Part shown: positions 23,557-32,200 of the stretch, piece after piece | Layout of the letters: every line of letters starts with the position of its first letter | Position numbering within the stretch: position 1 is the stretch's first letter | Source of the DNA: Holophagales bacterium | GTDB lineage: Bacteria; Acidobacteriota; Thermoanaerobaculia; UBA5066 | NCBI GenBank assembly: GCA_016714815.1 | Contig: JADKBZ010000020.1 | Coordinates: 30,134-94,133 of the forward strand | DNA: 64,000 bases | Direction: 5' to 3' | The notes under the pieces: model-generated | What the model was told of the DNA's origin: nothing | The model's database searches: none | The model's input: the letters and a program-made list of their open reading frames with translations, nothing else | Made by a program: the position numbers and the translations under genes

Positions 23557-25317
23557 TTGAAGAGACTCGTTCCTTTCGTCCTGCCTCTGGTCCTGATCGC
23601 CATCCAAGGTTGCGGCTCCAGCTCCTCCCGGACCGAAAAGGATGCGGCCGCGGCCGCCCAGGCGGAGGCGGCCACCAGAGCCAAGATCGGCGAGGAGAAC
23701 AGGAAGCTGGTCCTGGACGCGGCCCGCAAGATAGCCGGGATTCCGGAGAACGAGCTCGGCGCTCCCGTCGTCGAAGAGCCCTGGATCATCGTGAAGGACG
23801 AGGCGACCGGGAAGCAGCTCCAGCGGATTCCCAAGAACCCGTCGCTCAGGGCCGAGGGGGGGAAGCTCCGTCACACGCTCCTGAACCCGGCCATGTTCTC
23901 CCTCGACCTCGTCCGCGAGGACGAAAAGTTCTACTACGTCGACGCCCCCGACGACGCCGAGACCACAAAGCGGAAGAATGCCGAAACGGCACCTCCGGAC
24001 CTCCAGCCGATCGTCGAGGTCCCGCCCGGCGAATACGAAGTGGTGACGCCGAAGACGTCCCGTACCCGCCTGAGGTTCGAGGAGAACTCGGCGGGTCTGC
24101 CCACCGGAGGCTTCTGGCGGTCCAACCTGGATGTCGCGGACCTCGACGGGGATGGCTCGCCCGAGATCGTCACGCCCCCGCCGCGGCTCGCGGGCGGGAC
24201 GTTCCGGGTCTTCAAGTTCGATGGCGCCGCCTGGCAGCAGGTCAAAGTCCAGGTGGACCCCGTCCAGGCGGGGCTCCGATTCATGTACGGCGGCGTCGAC
24301 GTGGCCGACATGGACGGTGACGGCAAGCCGGACGTGCTCGGGATCGGCCACGGTACGGGGCCGGTCATCGCCTACAACCTGGGAGAGTGGAAGTTCCGTC
24401 TCGAGGCCCGAAACCTCCCGAGGGAAATGTCCGGCCGCTCTCTCGGCGCCGGGGACGTGAACGGGGACGGGCGGCCCGACATCGTCGCCGTCTCCGACGA
24501 GCCGGAGGCGAACCGGACGGCGGAATACAAGGACATGTCGACGATGTACGGCAACCAGGCCGCAACGGAGCAGGCGAATGCCGATCCCGCGGCCTACAAG
24601 AAGGGCTTCGACATGCGCGCCTTCTTCGCGCAGCCGGATGGCACCTTCCTGGAATCGACGGCGGGGCTCGAGCAGGCATGCTTCGGCTACTCGATGAGTC
24701 TGGCCGCGCCGGCTCCGGCCGGTGGCGGAGCCCCCTTCTTCGTCTCCGGGTGCCGGTACCAGGGAGGGCGAGCCCTCCTTTACGAGTGGGACGCCGCCGG
24801 GAAAGCGTTCCGGTCCGTGGGGCGCGGCGTCGTGGAGGAGTTCAGCTTCCACAGCGGGGCGGCCGTCGGGACCTACCGCGGCTTTCCGGCTGCCTTCTCC
24901 TCCTACGTCAAGGGGAATGCGCCCGGAGCGGTGGCCAGGCCGATGCGGGGACACGGGGTTTCGGTCTATTACCGGGACCGGGATGGCTGGAAGGCCAAGC
25001 GGATCACCAAGGTCCTCGCGGACCTTCCGGAAGAGTCCCAGGGCCTCGGAGTGGGCGACCTGAACGGCGACGGCCTCGACGACGCCGCCTGGGCGGACGA
25101 CTCCGTCGGCCGCGTCCGGGTCTTCTTCCAGACGGCCGGCGGAGATTTCGAGGAGCTCGACCCCGAGCTCCAGCCCCGCTTCGTCAACCACTCGATGTCC
25201 GTCCGGGTCGTGGACGTGGACAAGGACGGAAAGAAGGACCTCGTTCTCATGTACGAGTTCCGGACGACCGACAAGACCCGGGCCGGCGGGCTCCGGTTCT
25301 TCCGGAACCTCGGGTGA
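23557..25317 (+). CDS. FG-GAP/VCBS-repeat lipoprotein
   Basis: A 586-residue protein. TTG 23557 is chosen: AGGAG lies 5 nt upstream and it gives a lipoprotein signal peptide MKRLVPFVLPLVLIAIQGC with the lipid-carrying Cys at position 19. A longer in-frame start at 23467 would hide this. An Ala-rich linker follows. Five or more calcium-binding FG-GAP/VCBS repeats with DxDxDG loops are seen (VADLDGDGSPE, VADMDGDGKPD, GDVNGDGRPD, GDLNGDGLDD, VDVDKDGKKD), consistent with a beta-propeller. It probably sits on the outer surface and binds ligands or sugars; exact role unknown. Confidence 0.85.
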   Translation: MKRLVPFVLPLVLIAIQGCGSSSSRTEKDAAAAAQAEAATRAKIGEENRKLVLDAARKIAGIPENELGAPVVEEPWIIVKDEATGKQLQRIPKNPSLRAEGGKLRHTLLNPAMFSLDLVREDEKFYYVDAPDDAETTKRKNAETAPPDLQPIVEVPPGEYEVVTPKTSRTRLRFEENSAGLPTGGFWRSNLDVADLDGDGSPEIVTPPPRLAGGTFRVFKFDGAAWQQVKVQVDPVQAGLRFMYGGVDVADMDGDGKPDVLGIGHGTGPVIAYNLGEWKFRLEARNLPREMSGRSLGAGDVNGDGRPDIVAVSDEPEANRTAEYKDMSTMYGNQAATEQANADPAAYKKGFDMRAFFAQPDGTFLESTAGLEQACFGYSMSLAAPAPAGGGAPFFVSGCRYQGGRALLYEWDAAGKAFRSVGRGVVEEFSFHSGAAVGTYRGFPAAFSSYVKGNAPGAVARPMRGHGVSVYYRDRDGWKAKRITKVLADLPEESQGLGVGDLNGDGLDDAAWADDSVGRVRVFFQTAGGDFEELDPELQPRFVNHSMSVRVVDVDKDGKKDLVLMYEFRTTDKTRAGGLRFFRNLG

Positions 25318-25390
25318 CTTCGCTTCGGGAGAGCGGGGGCGCCCGGAACGGCGGGATATGGCGAGGGAGCATATTTTCCCTCTCCAACGC

Positions 25391-25419
25391 TTGACATTTC
25401 CGAATAGCGCCCCTACTCT
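25391..25419 (+). promoter_or_regulatory. Strong sigma-70 promoter
   Basis: TTGACA (25391-25396) and TACTCT (25414-25419) are exactly 17 bp apart. Transcription would start near 25426 and read towards the secreted protein gene at 25606. Confidence 0.7.
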
Positions 25420-25425
25420 TTCCGG

Positions 25426-25605
25426 GAGCAGCATGAACGCGTACTTCTTTTCCCGTCGTTCGTCTGGCCCCCAGGGCCTTGTGAACGCGCGGATCGGACT
25501 TGGTTCCATCGAACTAACGGGAGGTGATTCGGTATCGGGGGAGTGCCAGACTCTCTGCCGCGTCGTTTCTGTCCCATCGAACACCACAATTCAGCAGGAG
25601 AGAAA
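25426..25605 (+). other. Long 5' leader of about 180 nt
   Basis: The predicted leader between the promoter and the gene at 25606 ends in a good ribosome binding site (CAGGAG). It is less GC-rich than its surroundings and has no convincing reading frame of its own. Nothing recognisable as a riboswitch was seen; it may contain structure affecting mRNA stability or translation. Confidence 0.4.
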
Positions 25606-27099
25606 ATGAAGAAGTTTACCGTCTTGGTTGCACTGGCGCTTCTCGCGGCGACCGGCACGAGCTACGCAGTGACGTGCTCGACCGACAACGTCCCGGGCGC
25701 CACGCTGCTCGTGCCCTATTTCAACGTCAGCGGCGACGCTTCGTCCGGCTCCATCGCCGGCGGCGGCGTTGACACCCTCGTTGCCATCACCAACGTCTCC
25801 CTTTGGGGCGCCATCGCCCACGTCACCATCTGGAACAAGCAGTCGGCCCCCGTGCTCGACTTCAACGTTCCGATGACGGGCTATGACGTTGCGTTCTTCT
25901 TCATGAGGGACGTCCTCAACGGCAACCTCAACGTCAACCCGAACACCCAGAACATGGACTCGGGCGTTGACCCCTGCCGCGACGTCGACAACATCGGCGA
26001 CACGCAGCCCCAGTTCATCCGCTTCCAGCACCCGCAGTACCCGGTCGGCGACTACTTCGACTCGATCGGCTACTACGCCACCCCGGCCTTCTCGGGTAAC
26101 TTCCGCAACCGCGTCCTCGACTCCCTCGACGAGTCCCCGGCCTACTCGATCCTGAGCACCCGTCCGGGCAACGACGTCGACAACCCGGCCTGCGGCACGA
26201 CGTCCTCCGGCACGTTCACGGCGAACTTCTCCGGCTACATCACGATCGACGTCGTCAACTACTGCACGAACTGGTTCCCCAACCAGTCCACGTTCTACTC
26301 GTTCGACGCCATCGCGACCCGCGGCTGGGACGGCAACGGCGGCTCGAACGTCCTCATGGGCGACGTGTTCTACATCGACCCGGCTCCCGTCGGTGGCAAC
26401 ATCTCCGGCGAGGCCGCCGTCTCCCTCGAGTTCGACGAGCGCCTCGAGTTCGACACGCCGACCTGGGCCGCCTCCCCGTACAAGACCTTCTACGGCCGCT
26501 ATGGCTTCAGCTTCAACGACTTCACCGCTGGTCCGGACCCGCGCTTCACGTTCCGTGGCGACGGCCGCGAGCCCCTCGGCACGACCTACGGCTTCCGCTA
26601 CCTGAACGACGCGGCCAACGGTCTCCAGACCTGGGCCACGATCTGGCGCGGCGACTACTGGGACTCCGACGACGACAGCACCACGCAGAGCGTCACCAAC
26701 GGCAACAACCTCTGCGCCATCGCTCGTAACGGTCGTCAGATCACGGTTTCGACCTGGGACAACGACGAGAACCAGAACCAGCAGACCGGCGGCGGGCCTT
26801 CGGGCGACGTGCCGATCACCGTCTACACGAACGTGTGGTGGGAGAGCAACCGCATCATCATCACCTCGAACGGCGACATGAACCCCGCCGGCTTCAAGGG
26901 TGGCTGGACGCGCTTCACCTTCAACCGCAACTACAACCCGCTCTATCACCAGGCCTGGGTCGGTGTCGAGCACACGGCTCCTGGCGCGTTCATCAGCGTC
27001 GGCCACGACGCCACGCTTCTCGACAACCAGTTCCTCTGCCCGGTCACCTATCCGTTCGCCGTTCCCGGCAACGTTGCCTACGGGACGTCGGCCAACTAA
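25606..27099 (+). CDS. Secreted protein of unknown function, probably highly expressed
   Basis: A 497-residue protein with a signal peptide (MKKFTVLVALALLAATGTSYA) and a ribosome binding site 6 nt upstream. The mature protein opens VTCSTDNVPGATLLVPYFNVSG and carries ITNVSLWGAIAHVTIWNKQSAPVLDFNVPMTGYDV. It is rich in Asn, Asp, Tyr and Trp and poor in Lys, as expected for an extracellular beta-sandwich protein. I recall similar openings in secreted proteins of Acidobacteriota but know no function. Codon choice is strongly biased to C-ending codons (AAC, TAC, TTC). Together with a consensus promoter and a perfect terminator this suggests high expression. Confidence 0.8.
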   Translation: MKKFTVLVALALLAATGTSYAVTCSTDNVPGATLLVPYFNVSGDASSGSIAGGGVDTLVAITNVSLWGAIAHVTIWNKQSAPVLDFNVPMTGYDVAFFFMRDVLNGNLNVNPNTQNMDSGVDPCRDVDNIGDTQPQFIRFQHPQYPVGDYFDSIGYYATPAFSGNFRNRVLDSLDESPAYSILSTRPGNDVDNPACGTTSSGTFTANFSGYITIDVVNYCTNWFPNQSTFYSFDAIATRGWDGNGGSNVLMGDVFYIDPAPVGGNISGEAAVSLEFDERLEFDTPTWAASPYKTFYGRYGFSFNDFTAGPDPRFTFRGDGREPLGTTYGFRYLNDAANGLQTWATIWRGDYWDSDDDSTTQSVTNGNNLCAIARNGRQITVSTWDNDENQNQQTGGGPSGDVPITVYTNVWWESNRIIITSNGDMNPAGFKGGWTRFTFNRNYNPLYHQAWVGVEHTAPGAFISVGHDATLLDNQFLCPVTYPFAVPGNVAYGTSAN

Positions 27100-27125
27100 G
27101 CTCTGATCCCAGGGAATCTTCCCTG

Positions 27126-27157
27126 AAGGCGGGCGGCGAAAGCCGCCCGCCTTTTTT
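27126..27157 (+). terminator. Intrinsic terminator
   Basis: GGCGGGCGGC-GAAA-GCCGCCCGCC with a GNRA tetraloop, followed by six T. The arms extend by two A:T pairs. It lies 27 nt after the stop of the secreted protein and immediately before the group II intron. Confidence 0.93.
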
Positions 27158-27695
27158 GCGTGTATGCCCAGCATGAGCCACCGCCAGCGGGGGGAGCACC
27201 CGTGGGAAGGAGGTCACACCGACCCGAGCGAAGCGCAAGGGCGGAAGCGCGAGCGACCGTCTGAAAGAAGCGTGGAGCGAGACCCGCGAGCCGACGAACA
27301 GAAACCGGATAGGAGGCGAAGTCTCCCGGGGCGAGCGAGCATGTGATCGCGAAGCTCCCGTGACCAAGGGGAGGCGGCGTAGATCCGGCGGTTGTGCGGG
27401 GAAGGTGGAGGCTCTTATCTGGGGAGACCTCGCTTCGTGCCTGAAAGGGGCGACGCCGTTGAAGCCGGCGGAGCGAGGAGTCAGCAGAGGTCGTAGTAGC
27501 CGCACAAGGGCGGTGAAGGGCCGAACGGAAGGGAGAGCGAGGCGGCCTTGAATCTCGGGAGGGCACGGCTCCAGAAGTCGAGCGGACAGCTCGAGCTGCC
27601 GTACGAGGATGCGGGGTGAAGCCCGCGGGGCGAACGGGAGTGGGGAATCCCTTCGGGCGAGGAGAGGAAACGAGCGCTCGGGCACGGATCGCCTG

Positions 27696-28926
27696 ATGGA
27701 AGAGGTCGTCGAGGCGGCGAACCTGAAGGCGGCGTTGAAACGGGTGCGGCAGAACAAGGGCGGCCCTGGCATCGACGGGATGACGGTGGGAGAGCTGCCG
27801 GAACACCTGAAGCGGGAATGGATACGAATCCGTGAGGAACTCCTCGGGGGGAAGTACCAGCCGCGGCCGGTGAAGAGGCAGACGATCCCGAAGGCGGGAG
27901 GGGGCGAGCGCGAGCTGGGTATCCCGACCGTGCTGGACCGATTCATCCAGCAGGCCCTGTTGCAGGTCCTGCAACCGAGATTCGACCCCGGATTCTCCGA
28001 CCACAGCTACGGCTTTCGGCCTGGACGGCGGGCGCACGACGCGGTGCGGCGGGCGCAGGCGTACGTCCAGGGGGGCCGGCGGTGGGTGGTGGACGTGGAC
28101 CTGTCGAAGTTCTTCGACCGGGTCAACCACGACATTCTCATGGGGAGGCTGGAGAAGCGGATCGAGGACAAGAGGGTGCTGGGGTTGATCCGCCGCTACC
28201 TCGAGGCCGGGGTGATGGTCTCGGGGGTGGTGGTGGAGCGACACGAAGGGACGCCGCAGGGCGGACCGCTGTCGCCCCTGCTGGCCAACGTGCTCCTGGA
28301 CGAGGTGGACAAGGAGCTGGAGCGGCGAGGGCACGCCTTCGTCCGCTACGCAGACGACAGCAATGTCTACGTGCGGTCGCGGCATGCGGGGGAACGGGTG
28401 CTGGCGGGGCTGAGGAAGCTGTACGCCGGCCTGAAGCTGCAGGTCAACCAGGACAAGAGCGCGGTGGACTACGCGACGAGGCGGGACTTCCTCGGCTACA
28501 GCTTCTGGGTGGCCGCGGGCAAGGTCGTCAAGCTGCGAGTGGCGAGCAAGGCCCTTGGTGCGATGAAGGAACGGGTGCGCGGGATCACCAGGCGCAACGG
28601 TGGCCGGAGCCTGCCGAGGGTAACGGAGGAGCTCAAGGGGATACCTGCCGGGCTGGAAGGAGTACTTCAAGCAGGCGGACACTCCCGGCGTCTTCTCCGA
28701 CCTCGACAAGTGGATCCGGCACAAGCTGCGCTGCCTGCAGCTGAAGCAGTGGAAGCGAGGGAAGACCGTGTTCCGGGAACTCCGGGCGCGCGGGATGACC
28801 GAGCGGACGGCGGCGAAAGTCGCCGCGAACACGCGACGGTGGTGGGCCAACTCCGCGATCGCGATCCACATCGCACTGCCGACCCGGTACTTCGACGAGC
28901 TGGGGGTGCCCCGGCTCGCCCCGTGA
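27696..28926 (+). pseudogene. Group II intron reverse transcriptase/maturase, frameshifted
   Basis: The protein starts MEEVVEAANLKAALKRVRQNKG at ATG 27696. A longer frame upstream runs into intron RNA. RT motifs are intact: FSDHSYGFRPGRRAHDAV, VDVDLSKFFDRVNHD, GTPQGGPLSPLLANVLLD and the catalytic RYADD, followed by the thumb. At 28641 one extra A after AAGGGG shifts the frame. Removing it restores the maturase (X) domain YLPGWKEYFKQADTPGVFSD to a TGA at 28924-28926, ending HIALPTRYFDELGVPRLAP as in intact relatives. So this copy is a pseudogene, or the sequence has a one-base error. No endonuclease domain is present, as usual for IIC. Confidence 0.85.
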
Positions 28927-28940
28927 CCTCAACCGACCGA

Positions 28941-29011
28941 ACCGCCGGATGCGGACCCGCATGTCCGGTGGTGTGGGAGGGGAGCGGCGGTCACCTACCG
29001 CTGCCCCCTAT
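28941..29011 (+). ncRNA. Group II intron domains V and VI
   Basis: 28941-28949 (ACCGCCGGA) pairs with 28964-28972 (TCCGGTGGT), and an inner TGCG-GACC-CGCA hairpin with a two-base TG bulge completes a domain V-like fold. The CGC triad in the lower stem is characteristic of group IIC. A second GC-rich hairpin (GGAGCGGCGGT...ACCGCTGCCCC) follows as domain VI. Confidence 0.65.
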
Positions 29012-29268
29012 CCCGATCCGGCGCCGCATTCGACGGGCGAGGGCTCCTCGCCAGAGGCCTGCGGGCGGCCTGGTCCGGCGCACCCTTCCTTGCGTTGGAT
29101 CACAGTTGCCGAAGTCACTCCTGTCCGATGTGCCTCGCCGCCCCTCCGGCCCTGGTGCCGGTCCGTGAATCCGGGGCGTATAATCCTCGCGTCTCTTTAC
29201 TTTCGCCCTCGGCACCTCGGTTGTGCCGCAGGGCATCCGCTCGTGGGGTGCCATCTAAAGGGGGTTTC
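29012..29268 (+). promoter_or_regulatory. Downstream exon and promoter region of the PKD protein gene
   Basis: No gene is seen here. A perfect TATAAT lies at 29179-29184 without a good -35. Transcription would begin near 29191, leaving about 75 nt of leader. AAGGGGG sits 5 nt before ATG 29269. The first part is the sequence that flanked the terminator before the intron inserted. Confidence 0.5.
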
Positions 29269-32200
29269 ATGATTCAGTCGGTTTCTGAACGCACGGTCGC
29301 TCGAAGCGCTGGGCTCGTTCTCGCCACGCTCTCAATCTTTGCGGGCCTGGGCGGCAAGGCACAGGCCCAATGTCAGCTCCTCTCTGCGCCGTCGAAGTTC
29401 GATCCCCCGACCTCGGGCCTGCCGAGCTATCTCCAGGGTCGACAGAACTCTCTGGCTCTGGGAGGAACGCCCGGCGCCTATCGCCTGGCGGTCCGCTACA
29501 ACTACGGTTTCCTCGTCTACAGCCTCGCCAACCCGGGGGCCCCGGCCCGAATCTCCATCGAGGACCTCCTGGGCCAGGATCACTACCCGAAGAGCGGCGA
29601 CGGGCAGGAACGGACGAAGGACATCGCGCTCTCCGCCGACGGCACGCGCGCCCTCACGCCGTGGTCCGACACGGTCCCTTACGGGACGATCGCCATGAGC
29701 CAGTCGGGAGCCACGTACCTCTCCGGGGGCGACTACCTGCCGGCGGGCGAGCAGGTGAGCGCCGTCGCGGTCGCCAAGGCGGGAACGCGGTACCTCGGCT
29801 TCTCGGTCATGGGGAGCTCGATCTACGCGGCCGACATCACCGACTACACCACCGACACGGGCCCGAACACGAGAAACGGGATCTACTCCGAAGCGATCCG
29901 GAACGTGGGCGCCGGCGCGCCGGCTGGCCTCGCCGCCGTCGAAGCCGCGGGGAAGTCGTACCTGGTCGCGTGGTCCGCGGACCTTCTCTCCGTCATCGAC
30001 GTCTCGAATCCGGGGCCCGGTTCGTCGGGCCTGACGGCGAACTTCACTTCGAGAACCTACACCGCCAGCCAGCTCGGCATTCCGACGGGCAGCTACCTCT
30101 TCGAGGGCGTCGCGGCGGCGCGGCATCCGACGTCGGGGGACCTCTACCTCCTGACGGAGGGAGGACGGCTCTCGGGGTCCTACGTCGCCTCTTCGGCCGT
30201 CACGCTGAACCGGGTCGATCCGTCGACCGGGAACCTCACCCTCATCGGCAGCTACACGCCGCCGACCGGAGCGAGGTTCGCCCAGACCCAGGTCGTCCTG
30301 CTTCCGTTCGACACCGAGGTCGTCGCGTTCTTCCTCGAGAAGACCGACGCAGGCGGACTGAAGCCCGAGGTCCACTCCTCGGCCGAGTTCACCCGGAATC
30401 TCGCCGACTCGATCCCGGCCTTCTCGGCGCCGGTGCAGGTGGATGCGCTCGTCGGGATGCGCGCCTCCGGCGGGAACGTCTTTCTCTACATGGGCGACCT
30501 GGTCAACACGACCGCGACCTACGTCGCTTCCCTCGACTGCTCCACCGCGCCCAGTCCCGCGACGGCGTCGATGACCGTCGAGAACGTCCCCTACTCCGGG
30601 AGCGCCGCCGTCGCGGTGGCGGACGGAGGGTCGGTCTTCATCGGCGACCAGCTCCGGATCAAGCCCGCCTTCTCGCCGGCGAACACCGTCCAGCCGCTTC
30701 TGGACTGGCGCCTCGACTACGACTTCCACGATGGAAACGCGCTCGACTCGAACGCGACCACCTACCGGCTGAAGCAGCCCGACCTCGAGGTTCTCTCGGG
30801 CGGAACCTTCCCGACCCAGCTCACGCTGATCGGACCGTGCGACCCCGCCCAGGTCCCGCAGGGAGGCTCCGCTCCCGTTCCTTCGACGGGAGCGGGATGC
30901 TGGGAGTCGGTCACGACGAACGATCTCTGGACCTCTCCCGCGGGGACCCCGGACTTCTCGCCCAGAAATCTCGTGGACAAGCAGCTGACGATCGGCTTCG
31001 AGGTGCAGAACGCGCTGAACGCGGGCTCCTCGGCGCTCGCCCGTCACCGGATCACCTGGAAGGTGCCGCGAGCGCTTCTGAAGAGCACTTCGATCCTCTC
31101 CGGAGGAGCGCTGGAGGACCAGTCCGAGGGGAGCCCGCTCACGACCGGCCTGCGCTGGTACGTGTCGAGCGTCCCGGTCGGGCAGACGGGAGCCGACGTC
31201 CTGACGCTCCAGGCGGGCTGCACGGGGATCGCGTGCACCCCGACCCCGGCGCTCACCCAGCCGGGCAGCTACCGTTACTGGGTCTCCGTTCCCTATCGCG
31301 GCGGCTTCCAGACGGCCGACTGCCCCGGCGTGCAGACGGTCGAAACGGTCACCACCTGCACGGGTGACGCCGCGAAGACCGTGACCGTCACCGACGTCGT
31401 CCTCTCGCTGACGGCGCCGTCGCAGATCTACCTTGGGGCGACCTCGGTCTCCATATCGAGTGCCTCGAAGAAGGGGACCGCCGTCACAGGCTGCCCGGCC
31501 GACGCGACGAGCTTCTCGTACAACATCTGCGCCGTGAGCGGAAGCTCCTGCCCGGAAGGCACCTACCTGACGAACGTGACCCAGTCGAACCCGTTCGGCA
31601 CCTCGGGGTCGATCTCGATTCCCCCTCCGGCCGTCGGTTCCTGGGGCCTGCGGATCAAGTACACCTACACGACCACCGGCAACTGCTCGTCTCCGACGGT
31701 CGCCCAGTGGCCGGCGTCCGGGTGGTCGCCGCTGACCGTCGTTCAGGGTGTTCCGACCATCCTCCTGCGCAACTCGAGCGACACCGCCGACATCCCGAGA
31801 TCCCTCGGAATCTACTGGGAGCTGCCGGTCAACACGACGGCGAGGGCTTACGCGCTCTTGAACGGCGTCCGCGTCACGAGCCTGCCGGCGGGCTTTGCCT
31901 GGAGCCGCCGGTCGGTCGGGTCGAGCTCGGAGACCGCGATCGGGACGACCCAGGGAGCGAGCTTCTCCATCTCCACCGCGGGGGAATACGAGGTCGTCCT
32001 GAGAGGATTTGGAACGGACGTCGTCGCGAGCGTGGGTGTCGCCGCGGGGGGCGGGGCCGGTGGCGGTGGCACGGGAGTCCTCGCGGTCTCGTCGATCACG
32101 TTCTCTCCGACGAGCCCCACCGCCGGGCAGTCGGTCTCGATCTCGTGCAACGCGAGCGGCGGAACGCCGCCGTACACCTACGACATCGTCTACGGCGACG

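Larger units (their letters stand above)
27160..29011 (+). mobile_element. Group IIC-like intron inserted after an intrinsic terminator
   Basis: About 1,850 nt, typical of group IIC. The proposed 5' end GTGTATGCCCAGCATGAG, two bases after the T run of the terminator, resembles the GUGYG-type intron start. The 5' 540 nt are non-coding and presumably fold as domains I-III. A reverse transcriptase lies in domain IV. A domain V hairpin with a CGC triad (28943-28945) and a domain VI-like hairpin come at the 3' end, which is placed near CCTAT at 29011. Group IIC introns are known to insert downstream of terminator stem-loops, which matches the site. The exact ends were judged by eye. Confidence 0.75.
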
